A stretch of 64,000 nucleotides of DNA from Muribaculum sp. (GCA_023666965.1 JAMPAZ010000003.1:52192-116191); one strand, 5' to 3'; positions 8,841-18,717 are shown, counted from the stretch's first letter. Notes: generated by a model from the letters alone, not told the origin. A program made the numbers and translations.

Positions 8841-9539
8841 CTATTTCTTGTCTGCGATATAGGGTGATACGGCTTTCCATGCCGCTACCGCTATCGCGGC
8901 GCCTACCAGCGGACCTACTACCATGATCCAAAAGTCTGAGAAAGCTCCCGGCGAGAATATTGCGGGTCCGAAGCTTCGCGCCGGATTGACCGAGCAATTG
9001 TCCACCGGAATGCCTACGATATTGACTAATCCAAGTCCGATACCAATAGCCAGGCCTGCGAATTTACCCCAGCCGACATTAGAATCCGTGGCACCTAAGA
9101 TGATGAACACGAAGAAGAAAGTCAACAGTATTTCTACGAACAATGCCATTCCGGCTGTAGCTCCAGGCTGAAGCACATTGGTGGCAAGATTGTTGTCGCC
9201 TGTCACACCTCCGAAGTTAAATTCCGGATTCATGTTCACGGCCCAATAAAGAAATCCGGCTCCGATAACGGCTCCGATTAACTGGAATACCCAGTAGCCG
9301 AGCATATCTTTGAACGACATACGCCCGCTTAGCCATACTCCGAACGAGACGGCCGGATTAACGTGGCATCCCGAAATGTTTCCAATACAGTAGCATAGAC
9401 ATATCAGTACAAGACCGAAGCAGATTCCCACTCCGTAACCTCCAATCGACGGGCCCGCGAAGACCGCGCTTCCGCACGCGAGCAATACCAGGAACATAGT
9501 TCCGATACCCTCTGCTAAATACTTTTTTAAAGCATCCAT
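8841..9539 (-). CDS. Aquaporin (MIP family), AqpZ-like
   Basis: 232 residues from the ATG at 9539; that start gives the usual N-terminus 'MDALKKYLAEGIGT'. Six membrane helices and two NPA boxes (61-63 in 'HVNPAVSFG' and 185-187 in 'SVNPARSFGPAI') define the pore. The Arg after the second NPA (R189, 'NPAR') is the selectivity-filter Arg. It forms a tetrameric water channel in the inner membrane; water rather than glycerol is more likely, because an Asp does not follow the second NPA-Arg as in glycerol facilitators. Last gene of a leftward run beginning with psd. Confidence 0.9.
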   Translation of the reverse strand: MDALKKYLAEGIGTMFLVLLACGSAVFAGPSIGGYGVGICFGLVLICLCYCIGNISGCHVNPAVSFGVWLSGRMSFKDMLGYWVFQLIGAVIGAGFLYWAVNMNPEFNFGGVTGDNNLATNVLQPGATAGMALFVEILLTFFFVFIILGATDSNVGWGKFAGLAIGIGLGLVNIVGIPVDNCSVNPARSFGPAIFSPGAFSDFWIMVVGPLVGAAIAVAAWKAVSPYIADKK

Positions 9540-9577
9540 AAATGTTTGTTTGTTAGGTAAAAATAAATAGATAGTCC

Positions 9578-10264
9578 TCAATATGAGGTGTCTTCGTCAA
9601 GTGAATAGTTCAGAAAGTCGATGAGAGGCTTCAGTACGCGCATCATATCCGATGCCTTTTCGGGCCAGTCGGGCGTATAGAAGAAGTTTTCGTCGCATAC
9701 ATGAAATTTTCCGTAGTCTTTCAGCCTCAGCAACTCTATATGCGGATGGTCCTTTGGCCAACCTTTGGGTGCGCTTTTCAGTTTTCCTCCAACCCAGCCC
9801 GGATAAAGCTTTTCAAGCTCCGGCTGATGTATGATCTCTTCAAACTCTTCGATATTGTCTACAATGGCGTTGCGCAGTTTTTTCAGCGAATCGGCATCCG
9901 GTTGCCAGATGCCTCCGTAGAAGCCGCTCTCTCCCGGACGTATGTCCATTTGCAGATAGTAACCTCCGTAGTGTTCCATTCTGTGGCCTGTAGGCGACAT
10001 TGATGCTGAAAAATACACCTTGTACGGTGTCTTGTCGAGCGAGAATCGAGTGTCGCGGTAAATGCGGTAGGCCGATTCCTTTGCGGTCATACCTCCGATT
10101 CCCGGCTCCCACTGCCCCATGCTGTTGATCATCCGTTGCAGGTCGTCGAGCCAAAGTCCGCGCAGACGGTCAAAACGGGCCTTGTTTGACTGAAACCATG
10201 GGCGGTTGTTGTTGGCCGACAGTTCCCGGAGAAAATCGAAAAGTTCCTTTGTGTAGTAAGCCAT
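9578..10264 (-). CDS. DUF2461 family protein (TIGR02453)
   Basis: 228 residues. The opening 'FLRELSANNNRPWFQSNKARFD' region and the later 'YRIYRDTRFSLDKTPYK' and 'GGIWQPDADSLKKLR' stretches are hallmarks of DUF2461, a widespread bacterial family without an assigned reaction. No signal peptide or membrane segment, so cytoplasmic. It lies two bases from the upstream DUF4834 gene and about 38 bases before aqpZ, within the same leftward run. Confidence 0.85.
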   Translation of the reverse strand: MAYYTKELFDFLRELSANNNRPWFQSNKARFDRLRGLWLDDLQRMINSMGQWEPGIGGMTAKESAYRIYRDTRFSLDKTPYKVYFSASMSPTGHRMEHYGGYYLQMDIRPGESGFYGGIWQPDADSLKKLRNAIVDNIEEFEEIIHQPELEKLYPGWVGGKLKSAPKGWPKDHPHIELLRLKDYGKFHVCDENFFYTPDWPEKASDMMRVLKPLIDFLNYSLDEDTSY

Positions 10265-10266
10265 AG

Positions 10267-10611
10267 TTATTTAATCTCTGTCCATTCTGCGTCGCTGATT
10301 TGCTCTTCTCTTATATAAGTGGTGCCGTCTGTGGTCGAGGTATATCGGTCGCTGACATCGCAAGCAATCTCTTCAAACTCTACATATTCACCGTCGGTCT
10401 TTGAAAACACCTTTTTCCGTCGCCGCGACGGTGCGGCCCCTGAATTATATCGTTGTTCCGAAGTCGTGCCTTCGTAAGCGCGTTTGAATGCATCGCGGAA
10501 TGCCTCTCGTTGGTTGCGCACATATCTGTGGGTGCTGTACAAGTAGTAAATTAGCTTTACTATCGGCCAGATGAGAAATACAAACAGTAAGATTATGAAA
10601 ATTTTAATCAT
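10267..10611 (-). CDS. DUF4834-like small membrane protein
   Basis: 114 residues from the ATG at 10611. One N-terminal membrane helix (about 2-22) is followed by a basic, charged cytoplasmic tail containing RRRKK and ending in acidic 'ISDAEWTEIK'. The size and plan match the Bacteroidota DUF4834 family, whose function is unknown. It lies between pssA and the DUF2461 gene, so a link to membrane-lipid synthesis is possible only by position. Confidence 0.65.
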   Translation of the reverse strand: MIKIFIILLFVFLIWPIVKLIYYLYSTHRYVRNQREAFRDAFKRAYEGTTSEQRYNSGAAPSRRRKKVFSKTDGEYVEFEEIACDVSDRYTSTTDGTTYIREEQISDAEWTEIK

Positions 10612-10677
10612 GCTTCTTTTATAAAAAATGATAATGCGGCCGGACTTTTCCCTTCTGTGAGCCGGCAAAGATGGTTG

Positions 10678-11391
10678 TCAGGCCACGCTTTTCGACGTGG
10701 GGATAATCGACAGAATCAGATAGAACAATATGGTCCAGGCGAATCCTGCCGTTCCGTCGACGATGACAAAGCCGACAGCCGCTATCAGAATAATGTAACG
10801 CCGGAGGTTCTCCCTTAGTTTAAAATTCTTGAATTTTAGTGAGAACATTTTAAGATTGTCCATAACCATAGTCAGCGACATGCCGAGGATAATGGCCGCC
10901 ATGGGCCACGCTCCGATATAGCCGTACTTTAGCATACATGCCACGTAGCCGATCCAGAAGATGGCGTTCGCCGGAATCGGCATTCCCAAAAACGAGGTGG
11001 TCTGGCGGTCGTCGATGTTAAACCGAGCCAGGCGAAGTTCTCCCATGACCGGAATAAGAAATGCTGTGAACGACAGCCATAGCGGCGTTTCGGGCTGTTG
11101 CGACATATAGTTGAACACGAGCATTCCCGGGGCCACTCCGAAGCTGACCAAATCGCTTAGTGAGTCAAGCTCCTTTCCTAAATTGGAGTAGGCATGGAGC
11201 AGTCGAGCCGATGCTCCGTCGCAGAAGTCGCACAATGCCGCGATGCCGATGCATATCCATGCCCACTGATAGCCGTAAAGGCTCCCTACGGGTTCGTAAA
11301 AGTGAAAGGCCATCACCGTGGCGATGCAACCGAAAAACAAGCTCAGGCACGTGATGGTGTTCGGAATGCTGGATACGATTTTCTTAAGCAT
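10678..11391 (-). CDS. pssA: CDP-diacylglycerol--serine O-phosphatidyltransferase
   Basis: 237 residues, multi-pass membrane protein. The CDP-alcohol phosphatidyltransferase motif is complete: D58 G59 x x A62 R63, G72, D76 and D80 within 'CDGASARLLHAYSNLG' and 'LDSLSD'. It joins serine to CDP-diacylglycerol to make phosphatidylserine at the inner membrane. The gene for the next step, psd, lies 16 bases upstream in the same direction, so the two enzymes give phosphatidylethanolamine. Confidence 0.95.
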   Translation of the reverse strand: MLKKIVSSIPNTITCLSLFFGCIATVMAFHFYEPVGSLYGYQWAWICIGIAALCDFCDGASARLLHAYSNLGKELDSLSDLVSFGVAPGMLVFNYMSQQPETPLWLSFTAFLIPVMGELRLARFNIDDRQTTSFLGMPIPANAIFWIGYVACMLKYGYIGAWPMAAIILGMSLTMVMDNLKMFSLKFKNFKLRENLRRYIILIAAVGFVIVDGTAGFAWTILFYLILSIIPTSKSVA

Positions 11392-11407
11392 GGTCGGTCT
11401 ATTTTTA

Positions 11408-12076
11408 TCAGTCTTTTAAACGGCCCACTTCTGTGACTCCCCCCGTAGTGTGGTCGCCGAGCTTGACCAGAATTTCTGTTCCCAAAGGCAGGTACAGATC
11501 CACTCTCGAGCCGAACTTGATAAATCCCATGTGCTCTTCGATGGATGCCTCTTCTCCGGGACTTGCGTATGTGACGATTCGGCGCGCGAGTGCTCCGGCC
11601 ACTTGGCGCATGAGTATCGTCTGTCCGTTGCGTGCTTTAATGACCACGGTCGACCGCTCGTTCTCTGTGCTGGATTTGGGCAGGTAGGCCGACAAATAGC
11701 GTCCTTTATGGTGGCGGACATAAACTACTTCTCCGTCTACCGGAAACCAATTGGCGTGAACGTTAAGCACCGACATAAACACCGACAGCTGAATGCACCG
11801 GCAGTGCAGATATTCGTCTTCAAATGTCTCTTCGAGAGCCACGACTTTTCCGTCGGCCGATGCCACGACCACATTGTCGCGGTTGCCGCGAAATGTGCGG
11901 CGCGGTGAGCGGAAGAAGTTGAGTACTAACAAGTAAATTATTGCTGACACTGCGGTAAAGGTGGTCGGAACGCCGATTGGACGCATAAACAGCCATGCCG
12001 GAATGTTGATTACCAACAATATCAGCAATAGTATTATGAGTATGTTCAGGCCTTCTCTATGTATCTTTACCTTCAT
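11408..12076 (-). CDS. psd: Phosphatidylserine decarboxylase (short archaeal/Bacteroidota type)
   Basis: 222 residues from the ATG at 12076; the codons further upstream lie inside the promoter. Two N-terminal hydrophobic segments (about 11-30 and 40-54) anchor it. The self-cleavage site is G189-S190 in 'FIKFGSRVDLYLP', where the Ser becomes the pyruvoyl group. 'NVHANWFPVDGEV' carries the conserved His. It decarboxylates phosphatidylserine to phosphatidylethanolamine. First gene of the psd-pssA-DUF4834-DUF2461-aqpZ run. Confidence 0.93.
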   Translation of the reverse strand: MKVKIHREGLNILIILLLILLVINIPAWLFMRPIGVPTTFTAVSAIIYLLVLNFFRSPRRTFRGNRDNVVVASADGKVVALEETFEDEYLHCRCIQLSVFMSVLNVHANWFPVDGEVVYVRHHKGRYLSAYLPKSSTENERSTVVIKARNGQTILMRQVAGALARRIVTYASPGEEASIEEHMGFIKFGSRVDLYLPLGTEILVKLGDHTTGGVTEVGRLKD

Positions 12077-12120
12077 GGGGTATTTCGTTATTTTTTCGGC
12101 TCTTGTTTGGATATAGTCCA

Positions 12121-12151
12121 CAAAGGTACATTTTAATAAATTTCTACGCAA
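12121..12151 (-). promoter_or_regulatory. Promoter of the psd operon
   Basis: On the minus strand TTG (12151-12149), 20 bases, then TACCTTTG (12128-12121), a full match to the Bacteroidota -33/-7 form. It gives a leader of about 40 bases before psd. Confidence 0.75.
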
Positions 12152-12222
12152 ATTTTTGGTGATGTTTAATGATTACGGTGTCTAATGAGTTTAGGAGCCG
12201 GCTTTTTAACGTTCTATTTTAT

Positions 12223-12251
12223 TTGCAATTCAATATATTTTACTACTTTTG
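12223..12251 (+). promoter_or_regulatory. Promoter of the TonB-dependent receptor gene
   Basis: TTG (12223-12225), 18 bases, TACTTTTG (12244-12251). The start codon is at 12404, leaving an AT-rich leader of about 145 bases that could hold post-transcriptional control. No other feature was seen in the 327-base gap between psd and this gene. Confidence 0.6.
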
Positions 12252-12403
12252 TGAAATATTAATATTGTAGGTGGGCGCTCGCAAAACCTCTATCTATCAA
12301 TGTAGTAGAAAGAATTTAGTAATAAGTTCAATATGAAACTATTTGTTAACTAATATTAATTAAAACCAATAATTTATTATCCAACCAAATCATTATTATT
12401 ATT

Positions 12404-15136
12404 ATGAAGAGACTTATTCTCTTGGCCAATCTGGTCTGGCTTGCATGCTTTGCGGCTTTCGCGGCACCCGGTGACCTCAAGTGCACCGGTGTCGTGGTCG
12501 ATGATCAGGGTGAACCTATCATCGGAGCTACAGTTTCGGTCCCCGGGACTAACGTGGCTACGGCTACCGACATCGATGGTCGGTTTACGCTCGAAGTGCC
12601 ACAAGGTAAATCGGTACAAATTGTGTATATCGGTTACAAGCCTGTTGAGCTTAAGGCTGCCGCAAACCTCGGCACTGTACCTATGGAAATTGAGGCTCAG
12701 ATGCTTAAGGACGTTGTCGTTGAGCAGTCGGCCGCTAAGACCCGTCTTACTCCGGTGGCAGTGTCTACAATCGGTGCCCAGACTATTGATGTTAAGCTCG
12801 GCAACCAGGAACTCCCTGAAGTGCTGAAGACCACCCCCGGCGTGTGGACTACTCGCGACGGTGGAGGTTTCGGCGATGCCAAGACTAATATGCGTGGTTT
12901 CAAAAGCCCGAACGTGGCCGTTATGGTCAACGGTATTCCTATCAACGATATGGAGTGGGGCGGTGTTTACTGGTCAAACTGGGCCGGCCTCGGTGAAGTG
13001 GCCGCCAATATACAGACTCAACGCGGTCTTGGAGCTACCATCGTTTCAACTCCTTCTGTCGGTGGTACCATCAACATCACCACACGCACTATCGACGTTG
13101 AAAAAGGCGGTTCGGTATGGTACGGAATGGGTAACGACGGAATGAACAACTACGGATTCAAGGTGTCTACCGGACTTATGAAAAACGGTTGGGCCGTGAC
13201 TGTACTCGCTTCTCGCAAATGGGGCGATGGTTATATTCAAGGAACCCCATTCAACAGCTACAATTATTTTGTCAACGTGTCGAAGCGTATCAACGAAAAC
13301 CATCAATTGTCATTGACCGCTTTCGGTGCTCCGCAGACTCACTATAAGCGCGACTCTAACTATGGCGGTCTGACTATCGAAGGCTGGCAGACTTACGGTA
13401 AGCTCTATATGGGTCCCGGCAATGCCATGTACCGCTATAACCCGACTTTCGGTTATGACCGTCACGGCAAGATGCGCAACTCTGCCTACAACTACTACCA
13501 CAAACCACAAATCTCACTTAACCATATCTGGAAAATCGACGAGACTTCGTCGCTCTCCTCCGCTATTTATGTTTCACTCGCCTCCGGCGGCGGCTACAGC
13601 GGACAGGGTAGCGGTCTTGACGGATATACTTATTCCGATTGGCGCGGTGCCGAAAAGGGCATTCTTAACATGAAGTTCCGTTGCCCCGACGGTACATTCG
13701 ACTATGCGGCCATCCAGGAACTTAACGCCAACTCTACAAACGGTTCAAAACTCGCCATGTCGCAGTCAATCAACTCGCACAAATGGGTCGGACTCGTTTC
13801 ATCTTATAAAAAGGAGATTACTCAGAAAAACGGCAACCGTTTGAACCTGACCGGAGGTATCGACCTCCGCTACTATGTCGGTGACCACAAGAACAAGCTG
13901 AACGACCTATACGACGGCGAATACTTCATCGACTATAGCGACCGTAAGGGCGTTGACCCGAAACTGAACAAGGCCGCCGCTGACCCCAACTGGGTTTACG
14001 AAAAGCTCGGTGTCGGCGACATCGTTTACCGCGACTATCTTGGCTATACGGTTCAAGAAGGCGTTTATGGACAGGCCGAATATACCCTCCTCGACGGCAA
14101 GCTGAACACTGTAATCTCCGGTGCCCTGAACAACACAAGCTACTGGCGCCGCGATAAGTTCTACTACGATAAGGAGCACGAACGCTCTGCCACGAAGAGC
14201 TTCCTCGGAGGAACTATCAAGGGTGGTGCAAACTACAACATCGACTCTCACAACAACGTTTTTGCCAACCTCGGTTACATCAGCCGCGCTCCGTTCATGT
14301 CGGGCGGTGCGTTCCTTAACGCTACAAACTCTAATGCAATCAACAAGGAGGCTGTAAACGAAAAAGTCTATTCTTTTGAAATCGGCTACGGCTATCAGTC
14401 GCGTCCGTTCGCCCTTACCGTAAATGCTTACTATACCAAGTGGATGGACCGAAGCGGTCTTTCGCGCCGAGGCGACTTCTCCCAAGCCGACGGAAGCTAC
14501 TATATGAACATGACCGGTGTCGATGCACGCCACATGGGTATCGAGATGAACTTCAACTGGATTCCCGTTCAGTGGTTGAACATCGAGGGTATGCTCTCTT
14601 GGGGCGATTGGATCTGGGACAGCAACGCCGTGGGTTACTTCTACAACCAGATCGGACAGCCTATCTAGAACCTATCCACCGGCATTCTTGCCGATGGCAT
14701 CGGTGCAGAGAACCATTTGAAGACCACACTTAACCAAAAGGGTGTCAAGGTCGGCGGTTCAGCCCAGACCACAGGTGCATTGTCTGTGACTTTCCTTCCC
14801 TTCAAGGGATTCCGAATCGGTGCCGACTGGACCATGAGCGCCCGCAACTACTCCGACTTCTATATCAGCGGTAGCTCGCTCGGTACTAAAGGTATAGACA
14901 TTGACTCGCTTTGGGAGATTCCTTGGGGACAACAGCTCGACATCAATGCAAGCTACCGATTCAAAATCGGAGGTGTCAATGCCACCCTCTACGGAAATGT
15001 CTACAACTTGTTTGACTACAATTACGTTATGGATGCAGAGACTCCGACTGACGCTCCCGGAACATGGAAAAATGCTTACAGCGTGTTCTATTCTTTCGGA
15101 CGTACATATTCTATCCGTATGAAAGTTTATTTCTAA
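12404..15136 (+). pseudogene. TonB-dependent receptor interrupted by one in-frame TAG
   Basis: A single frame of 911 codons broken only by TAG at 14666-14668 (codon 755). Before it: signal peptide (1-20), carboxypeptidase-regulatory-like domain (about 25-105), plug domain (about 115-230, with 'NMRGFKSPNVAVMVNGIPIND') and most of the barrel. After it the same frame runs on for 155 codons without another lesion and ends 'RTYSIRMKVYF', the expected last strand with terminal Phe. Without read-through the barrel lacks its final strands and should not assemble. One base change (for example CAG to TAG) explains it; sequencing error is also possible. Genes here such as sufB and the cvpA-like gene end in TAG, so TAG is a normal stop. 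It pairs with the lipoprotein at 15164 as an outer-membrane uptake system. Confidence 0.85.
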
Positions 15137-15163
15137 TCATTTAACCAGCGAATACATACAATT

Positions 15164-17206
15164 ATGAAATACAATATTTTCAAAGGTCTGCTCCTGTGCG
15201 GCTCGATTGTGGTCTTGGCCGGATGTGACGAAAATGCTTGGAACGACGAGTATCTCGACGGGTTTGAAGAACCGCCGGTGACTTCGGGTGTCGCCAACAT
15301 CGAATACACGCTGACCGCCGCCGACTATAAAACTTTAGCGGGACTGGACGCAAATAAGGCTCTCGCCGAAGCCGACGGACTGTCGAAAGAACTCGAAGCG
15401 GTAGGTACTAACGGATACTTCACCGACAAAATCACCGCTCAGAAATATCTCCCGGCTTTCCTGGGTTCGTCAAGCTTCCCCTATTTTGCAGAAAACAACG
15501 GCTCTACCGTTAAGACTACCTACAATTACTCCGTAGGCCGTCCCGCACTGTGTAAGGCAATATATGATGCCAAAATCTACACGGTGACTAACGATGACTA
15601 TATCTCGGCGTGGGGCAGCGACGCCGCTTATACCGACGCTTTCTCCCCCTCGACCATCGCGTCAAACTATATCCCCGGATTTTTGGCAACCGCTTACCCT
15701 GATGCAGAAGAGGGCTCTTACGTGATTGCCAACTATAATCAGGCCGACACGGATCCCGAATTTAAGCCGGTAGTGCTGACCGACATTAAGGACGTGACCA
15801 TCTCCGGAAACTATACCGTAAAGGGTTATATTACCGGAATTTGCGCTCAGGGATACATCCTTACGGATGCGACCGGAAGTTTGCTGGTATATTATGGCAA
15901 GTCGTTCGTTCCCGCTGATTACAAAATCGGTATGGAGATGCAGGTTTCAGGTTCCGGAAGCAAGTACAACGGCGGACTTCAAATTTCTCCCGTCGAGGAA
16001 AATAACCTGTCGTCAAAAGTATATTCTTATCCGACTCCGGAGACTCTTACCGCCGCTTCTTTTGACACTTATGCCGAGACATTTGCTACGGCAAACGCTC
16101 AGGCTGCCGGACTCCACGCCGCTTATGTCACTGTCACCGGTACATTCTACTCTGTAGGCACGTACATCAACTTCTCTGTCGAAGGCGCAACTTACAACGG
16201 TAGCTTCTACCAGGCACCCGACGAGCTGAAAGCTCTCTGCAAGAAGGACGAGACTGTGACTGTGACCGGATACGTCATGTCGGCAAACATCAACAGCTCA
16301 ACTAAAAAGCCTACATACCTTAACTTTATAGTTACTGAGATTAACGGCAAGGCTTGGGCTCCAATGGCTGAAGACAAGCCCTACGTTCCGGCTCCGACAC
16401 CGATTGACAAGTATGCCGACAACGGCCTATACTATTTCAATGGCACAAAGTGGGCAGCTTCTGATGCCGCTTACATGATGAGTCCGGCCGACAACGCAAC
16501 TGTAGGCTACGGCCCGTATCTTTCAAACGACAATGCGCTACGCGTGCTTCCCATCTTCTTGAAGCAGAAGTTCCCGTACGCCACTGAAGGTCAGTCGGAA
16601 TACGTCGCCTATCAGACTACAGTCAAATATGCCAACTGCCGCAACTTTGTCTACAACGGTACGGAATGGGTGCTTAACGAGGGTGTAGAGGTTATGACCG
16701 ACCAATTTGCAAAAGTAAAGGGCAACTGGATGTTTGACCCCAATGTGGTAATTTCGATTCCGGCTGTTAAGAACTCTGAAATCGGTACGCAATTCTACAA
16801 ACCTATTGTTGACTGGGTACGTGAAAATAAGGGTGCGGGCTACATCGACAGTTATGGCAACTCAGAGTTCTATTCAGGAGCTTCTTACTACTACAGTAAT
16901 ATAAATCTTTCCGTAGCGACTGCCTCAGGATATTCACCCTGGGCCGACACCCCCGCCGATCAGATTCAGCAGGCCATGAAGGACAACTTCCTCTATGAGA
17001 CCATGCCGCTGTCGCTTAAGGCCAACTATCCGGACGCCAACCTGATTGACGGATATACTGAACCCATAATCTACGAGATCGACTATATCACATATGACAA
17101 TGGTGCCAAGGTGCAGAATGCCAATGACACTGTCAAGTATGAAGTCGTAGGTCCGGCCGAGTGGAAGCTTGTCTACTCAACATGGTTGGGCGGAAAAGTA
17201 GAGTAA
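15164..17206 (+). CDS. Surface lipoprotein with OB-fold-like domains, partner of the TonB-dependent receptor
   Basis: 680 residues. Lipoprotein signal with lipobox VLAG-C21 followed by DEN, acidic like many exported Bacteroidota lipoproteins. Two OB-fold-like stretches (about 207-275, 'GNYTVKGYITGICAQGYILT', and about 310-390) resemble the DUF5689/DUF6359 group. Around them a short motif recurs about three or four times ('ATAYPDAEEGSY', 'KQKFPYATEGQSEY', 'KANYPDANLIDGY'), so the rest is probably a set of repeated modules. It starts 27 bases after the receptor, and would act as its surface lid or ligand-binding partner. The ligand is unknown. Confidence 0.7.
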   Translation: MKYNIFKGLLLCGSIVVLAGCDENAWNDEYLDGFEEPPVTSGVANIEYTLTAADYKTLAGLDANKALAEADGLSKELEAVGTNGYFTDKITAQKYLPAFLGSSSFPYFAENNGSTVKTTYNYSVGRPALCKAIYDAKIYTVTNDDYISAWGSDAAYTDAFSPSTIASNYIPGFLATAYPDAEEGSYVIANYNQADTDPEFKPVVLTDIKDVTISGNYTVKGYITGICAQGYILTDATGSLLVYYGKSFVPADYKIGMEMQVSGSGSKYNGGLQISPVEENNLSSKVYSYPTPETLTAASFDTYAETFATANAQAAGLHAAYVTVTGTFYSVGTYINFSVEGATYNGSFYQAPDELKALCKKDETVTVTGYVMSANINSSTKKPTYLNFIVTEINGKAWAPMAEDKPYVPAPTPIDKYADNGLYYFNGTKWAASDAAYMMSPADNATVGYGPYLSNDNALRVLPIFLKQKFPYATEGQSEYVAYQTTVKYANCRNFVYNGTEWVLNEGVEVMTDQFAKVKGNWMFDPNVVISIPAVKNSEIGTQFYKPIVDWVRENKGAGYIDSYGNSEFYSGASYYYSNINLSVATASGYSPWADTPADQIQQAMKDNFLYETMPLSLKANYPDANLIDGYTEPIIYEIDYITYDNGAKVQNANDTVKYEVVGPAEWKLVYSTWLGGKVE

Positions 17207-17322
17207 ACGCTATTTTGATAATTAGGCTAAATCTTTTCAGATTTTATCCTTAACTTTAACAATGAGGTAGTATCAAAATACAAATAACTTCTGAAAGAAG
17301 CGTGAAAATTGAACAGGGAGGT
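17207..17322 (+). repeat. Partial or degenerate ends of the inverted-end repeat
   Basis: GCTATTTTGATA (17210-17221) and TATCAAAATA followed by CTTCTGAAAGAAG (from 17271) match the two ends of the 250 bp repeat but enclose only about 40-60 bases. It looks like a short or decayed copy next to full copy B. Confidence 0.45.
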
Positions 17323-17574
17323 GTGTCAAAATATCATTTGCTTCTGAAAGAAGATTAACTTGTGTAGCCGGGCAAAGCGATCGTAAGGCCGATTTGCCCG
17401 GTTTTATATTGGAGTAATATGCGAAATCTGCAAAGATTTATAGTTGATTAATAAGTTGTTAAATCTTTCCAGATTTTATTACTGTTTCAAACATAAACCG
17501 GAGATAGGCGCGCTGCGCCAATCCCCGGCTAATCAGTTTTGTGCATTTTTCAGATGCGATAATTGCATTTTGAC
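17323..17574 (+). repeat. Dispersed repeat with inverted ends, copy B (252 bp)
   Basis: Nearly the same sequence as 7852-8105 in the same orientation, starting GTGTCAAAAT and ending ATTTTGAC. The inner hairpins are kept with compensating changes (GCCGGGCAAA with TTTGCCCGGT is now a perfect pair). With the partial ends before it, it fills most of the 479-base gap; the remaining bases up to the porin promoter hold an inverted GGCATGTC-like segment near 17600 and nothing recognisable as a gene. Confidence 0.8.
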
Positions 17575-17649
17575 CGGTATAAAAATTTACCCACGACACA
17601 TGCCAAAGGCATGTCCCTACAATGCTCGTGAACCTCGTTTTTGCTTTTC

Positions 17650-17680
17650 TTGCCCTTTAACAAAAATTTGCCTAACTTTG
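17650..17680 (+). promoter_or_regulatory. Promoter of the porin gene
   Basis: TTG (17650-17652), 20 bases, TAACTTTG (17673-17680), a full consensus match. The first in-frame ATG (17686) starts five bases after the box. Confidence 0.75.
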
Positions 17681-17685
17681 CGGCC

Positions 17686-18717
17686 ATGGAAAGAGTGATG
17701 TTAAATGTATTTAAGCGGATAAAGTCCGCGCTTTTGTGTGTGTGCGTTGTGTTGCCGGTGATTGCAGTGGCGCAGGAGACTGTTGATTATAAACCGAATA
17801 TTCATGGTGCGTTACGCACACGCTGGGAGATGGAGACCGAATCTGGCGACAGCCGATTCCAGGTCAGAAATGCACGTCTTACGGTAGACGGCCGCATCGC
17901 CGCTCCCATCGATTATTTCATTCAAGTTGACGCTTCCGACCGTGGCGTGATGAAATTTCTCGACGCTTGGGGTCGAATTGCCCTCGCTCCCGGATTTCAA
18001 ATTCAGGCCGGGCAGTTCCGTATGCCGTTCGGTGTTGATCCTATGCGTGCGCCGAGCAACTATATATTCGCTAACCGTTCGTATCTTGGCAAAGAAGTCT
18101 GCAACGTTCGTGCCGTGGGTGCGAAATTCATTTATTCGTTCAAGAACGTCCCTTTGAGCATCGAAGCCGGTGCCTTCAATCCCTCGTCTATAGCCGACCA
18201 TGAAAAGTGGCACAGCGAGATGGCTTACTCCGGAAAAGTCACTTACAAATGGGGAAACGTGTCCTTAAATGCGGGAGTTAAGACCATTATCCCCGACTCC
18301 GTAAGAATCAATCTGATCGACGGCGCCGTGACTTGGCAGACGGGTCGATGGCTTGTCTCCGGCGAATATATTAACAAGCACTACACCCATTCGGCGCGCG
18401 ATGCCTGCCATGCGTATGTCGTTTATGCAGACTATCATTTTCCCGTCAACGTCGGAGTATTCAACCAAATGTCTGTTCAAGGACGTTTTGATGGAATGAC
18501 CGACCACAGCAGCGGAAAACGTAACGCCGATGGACTCCTGACCACGACAGATCCCGGCCGACAGCGAATAACCGTTGGAGCCACTTTAAGCTACATAAAA
18601 GGTCCGGTACATTGCGATATACGTGTCGACTACGAAAAAATGTTCTTCGACCACGATGTTAAGGCTCCCCAAGGCAAAGGCGATAAACTCCTCGCCGAAC
18701 TCGTAATCCGATTCTGA
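17686..18717 (+). CDS. Porin, phosphate-selective porin O/P-like
   Basis: 343 residues from ATG 17686. A second ATG at 17698 may be the true start, because transcription should begin about 17685-17687. Signal peptide ends 'VIAVAQ'. The mature protein shows the O/P porin pattern: 'RLTVDGRIAAPIDYFIQVD', then 'QAGQFRMPFGVDPMRAPSN', and a final strand ending 'ELVIRF'. It is an outer-membrane barrel for diffusion of small, possibly anionic, solutes. Single gene with its own promoter; substrate not deducible. Confidence 0.75.
   Translation: MERVMLNVFKRIKSALLCVCVVLPVIAVAQETVDYKPNIHGALRTRWEMETESGDSRFQVRNARLTVDGRIAAPIDYFIQVDASDRGVMKFLDAWGRIALAPGFQIQAGQFRMPFGVDPMRAPSNYIFANRSYLGKEVCNVRAVGAKFIYSFKNVPLSIEAGAFNPSSIADHEKWHSEMAYSGKVTYKWGNVSLNAGVKTIIPDSVRINLIDGAVTWQTGRWLVSGEYINKHYTHSARDACHAYVVYADYHFPVNVGVFNQMSVQGRFDGMTDHSSGKRNADGLLTTTDPGRQRITVGATLSYIKGPVHCDIRVDYEKMFFDHDVKAPQGKGDKLLAELVIRF

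Noticed and set aside
13907-14533. Long frame on the minus strand opposite the TonB-dependent receptor
   Set aside because: It is the shadow of a GC-rich coding frame; no protein-like features, while the plus strand encodes a recognised receptor.
12404-15136. TAG read as glutamine because of a changed genetic code
   Set aside because: Other genes in the window (sufB, the cvpA-like gene) use TAG as their terminal stop, so a general reassignment does not fit.
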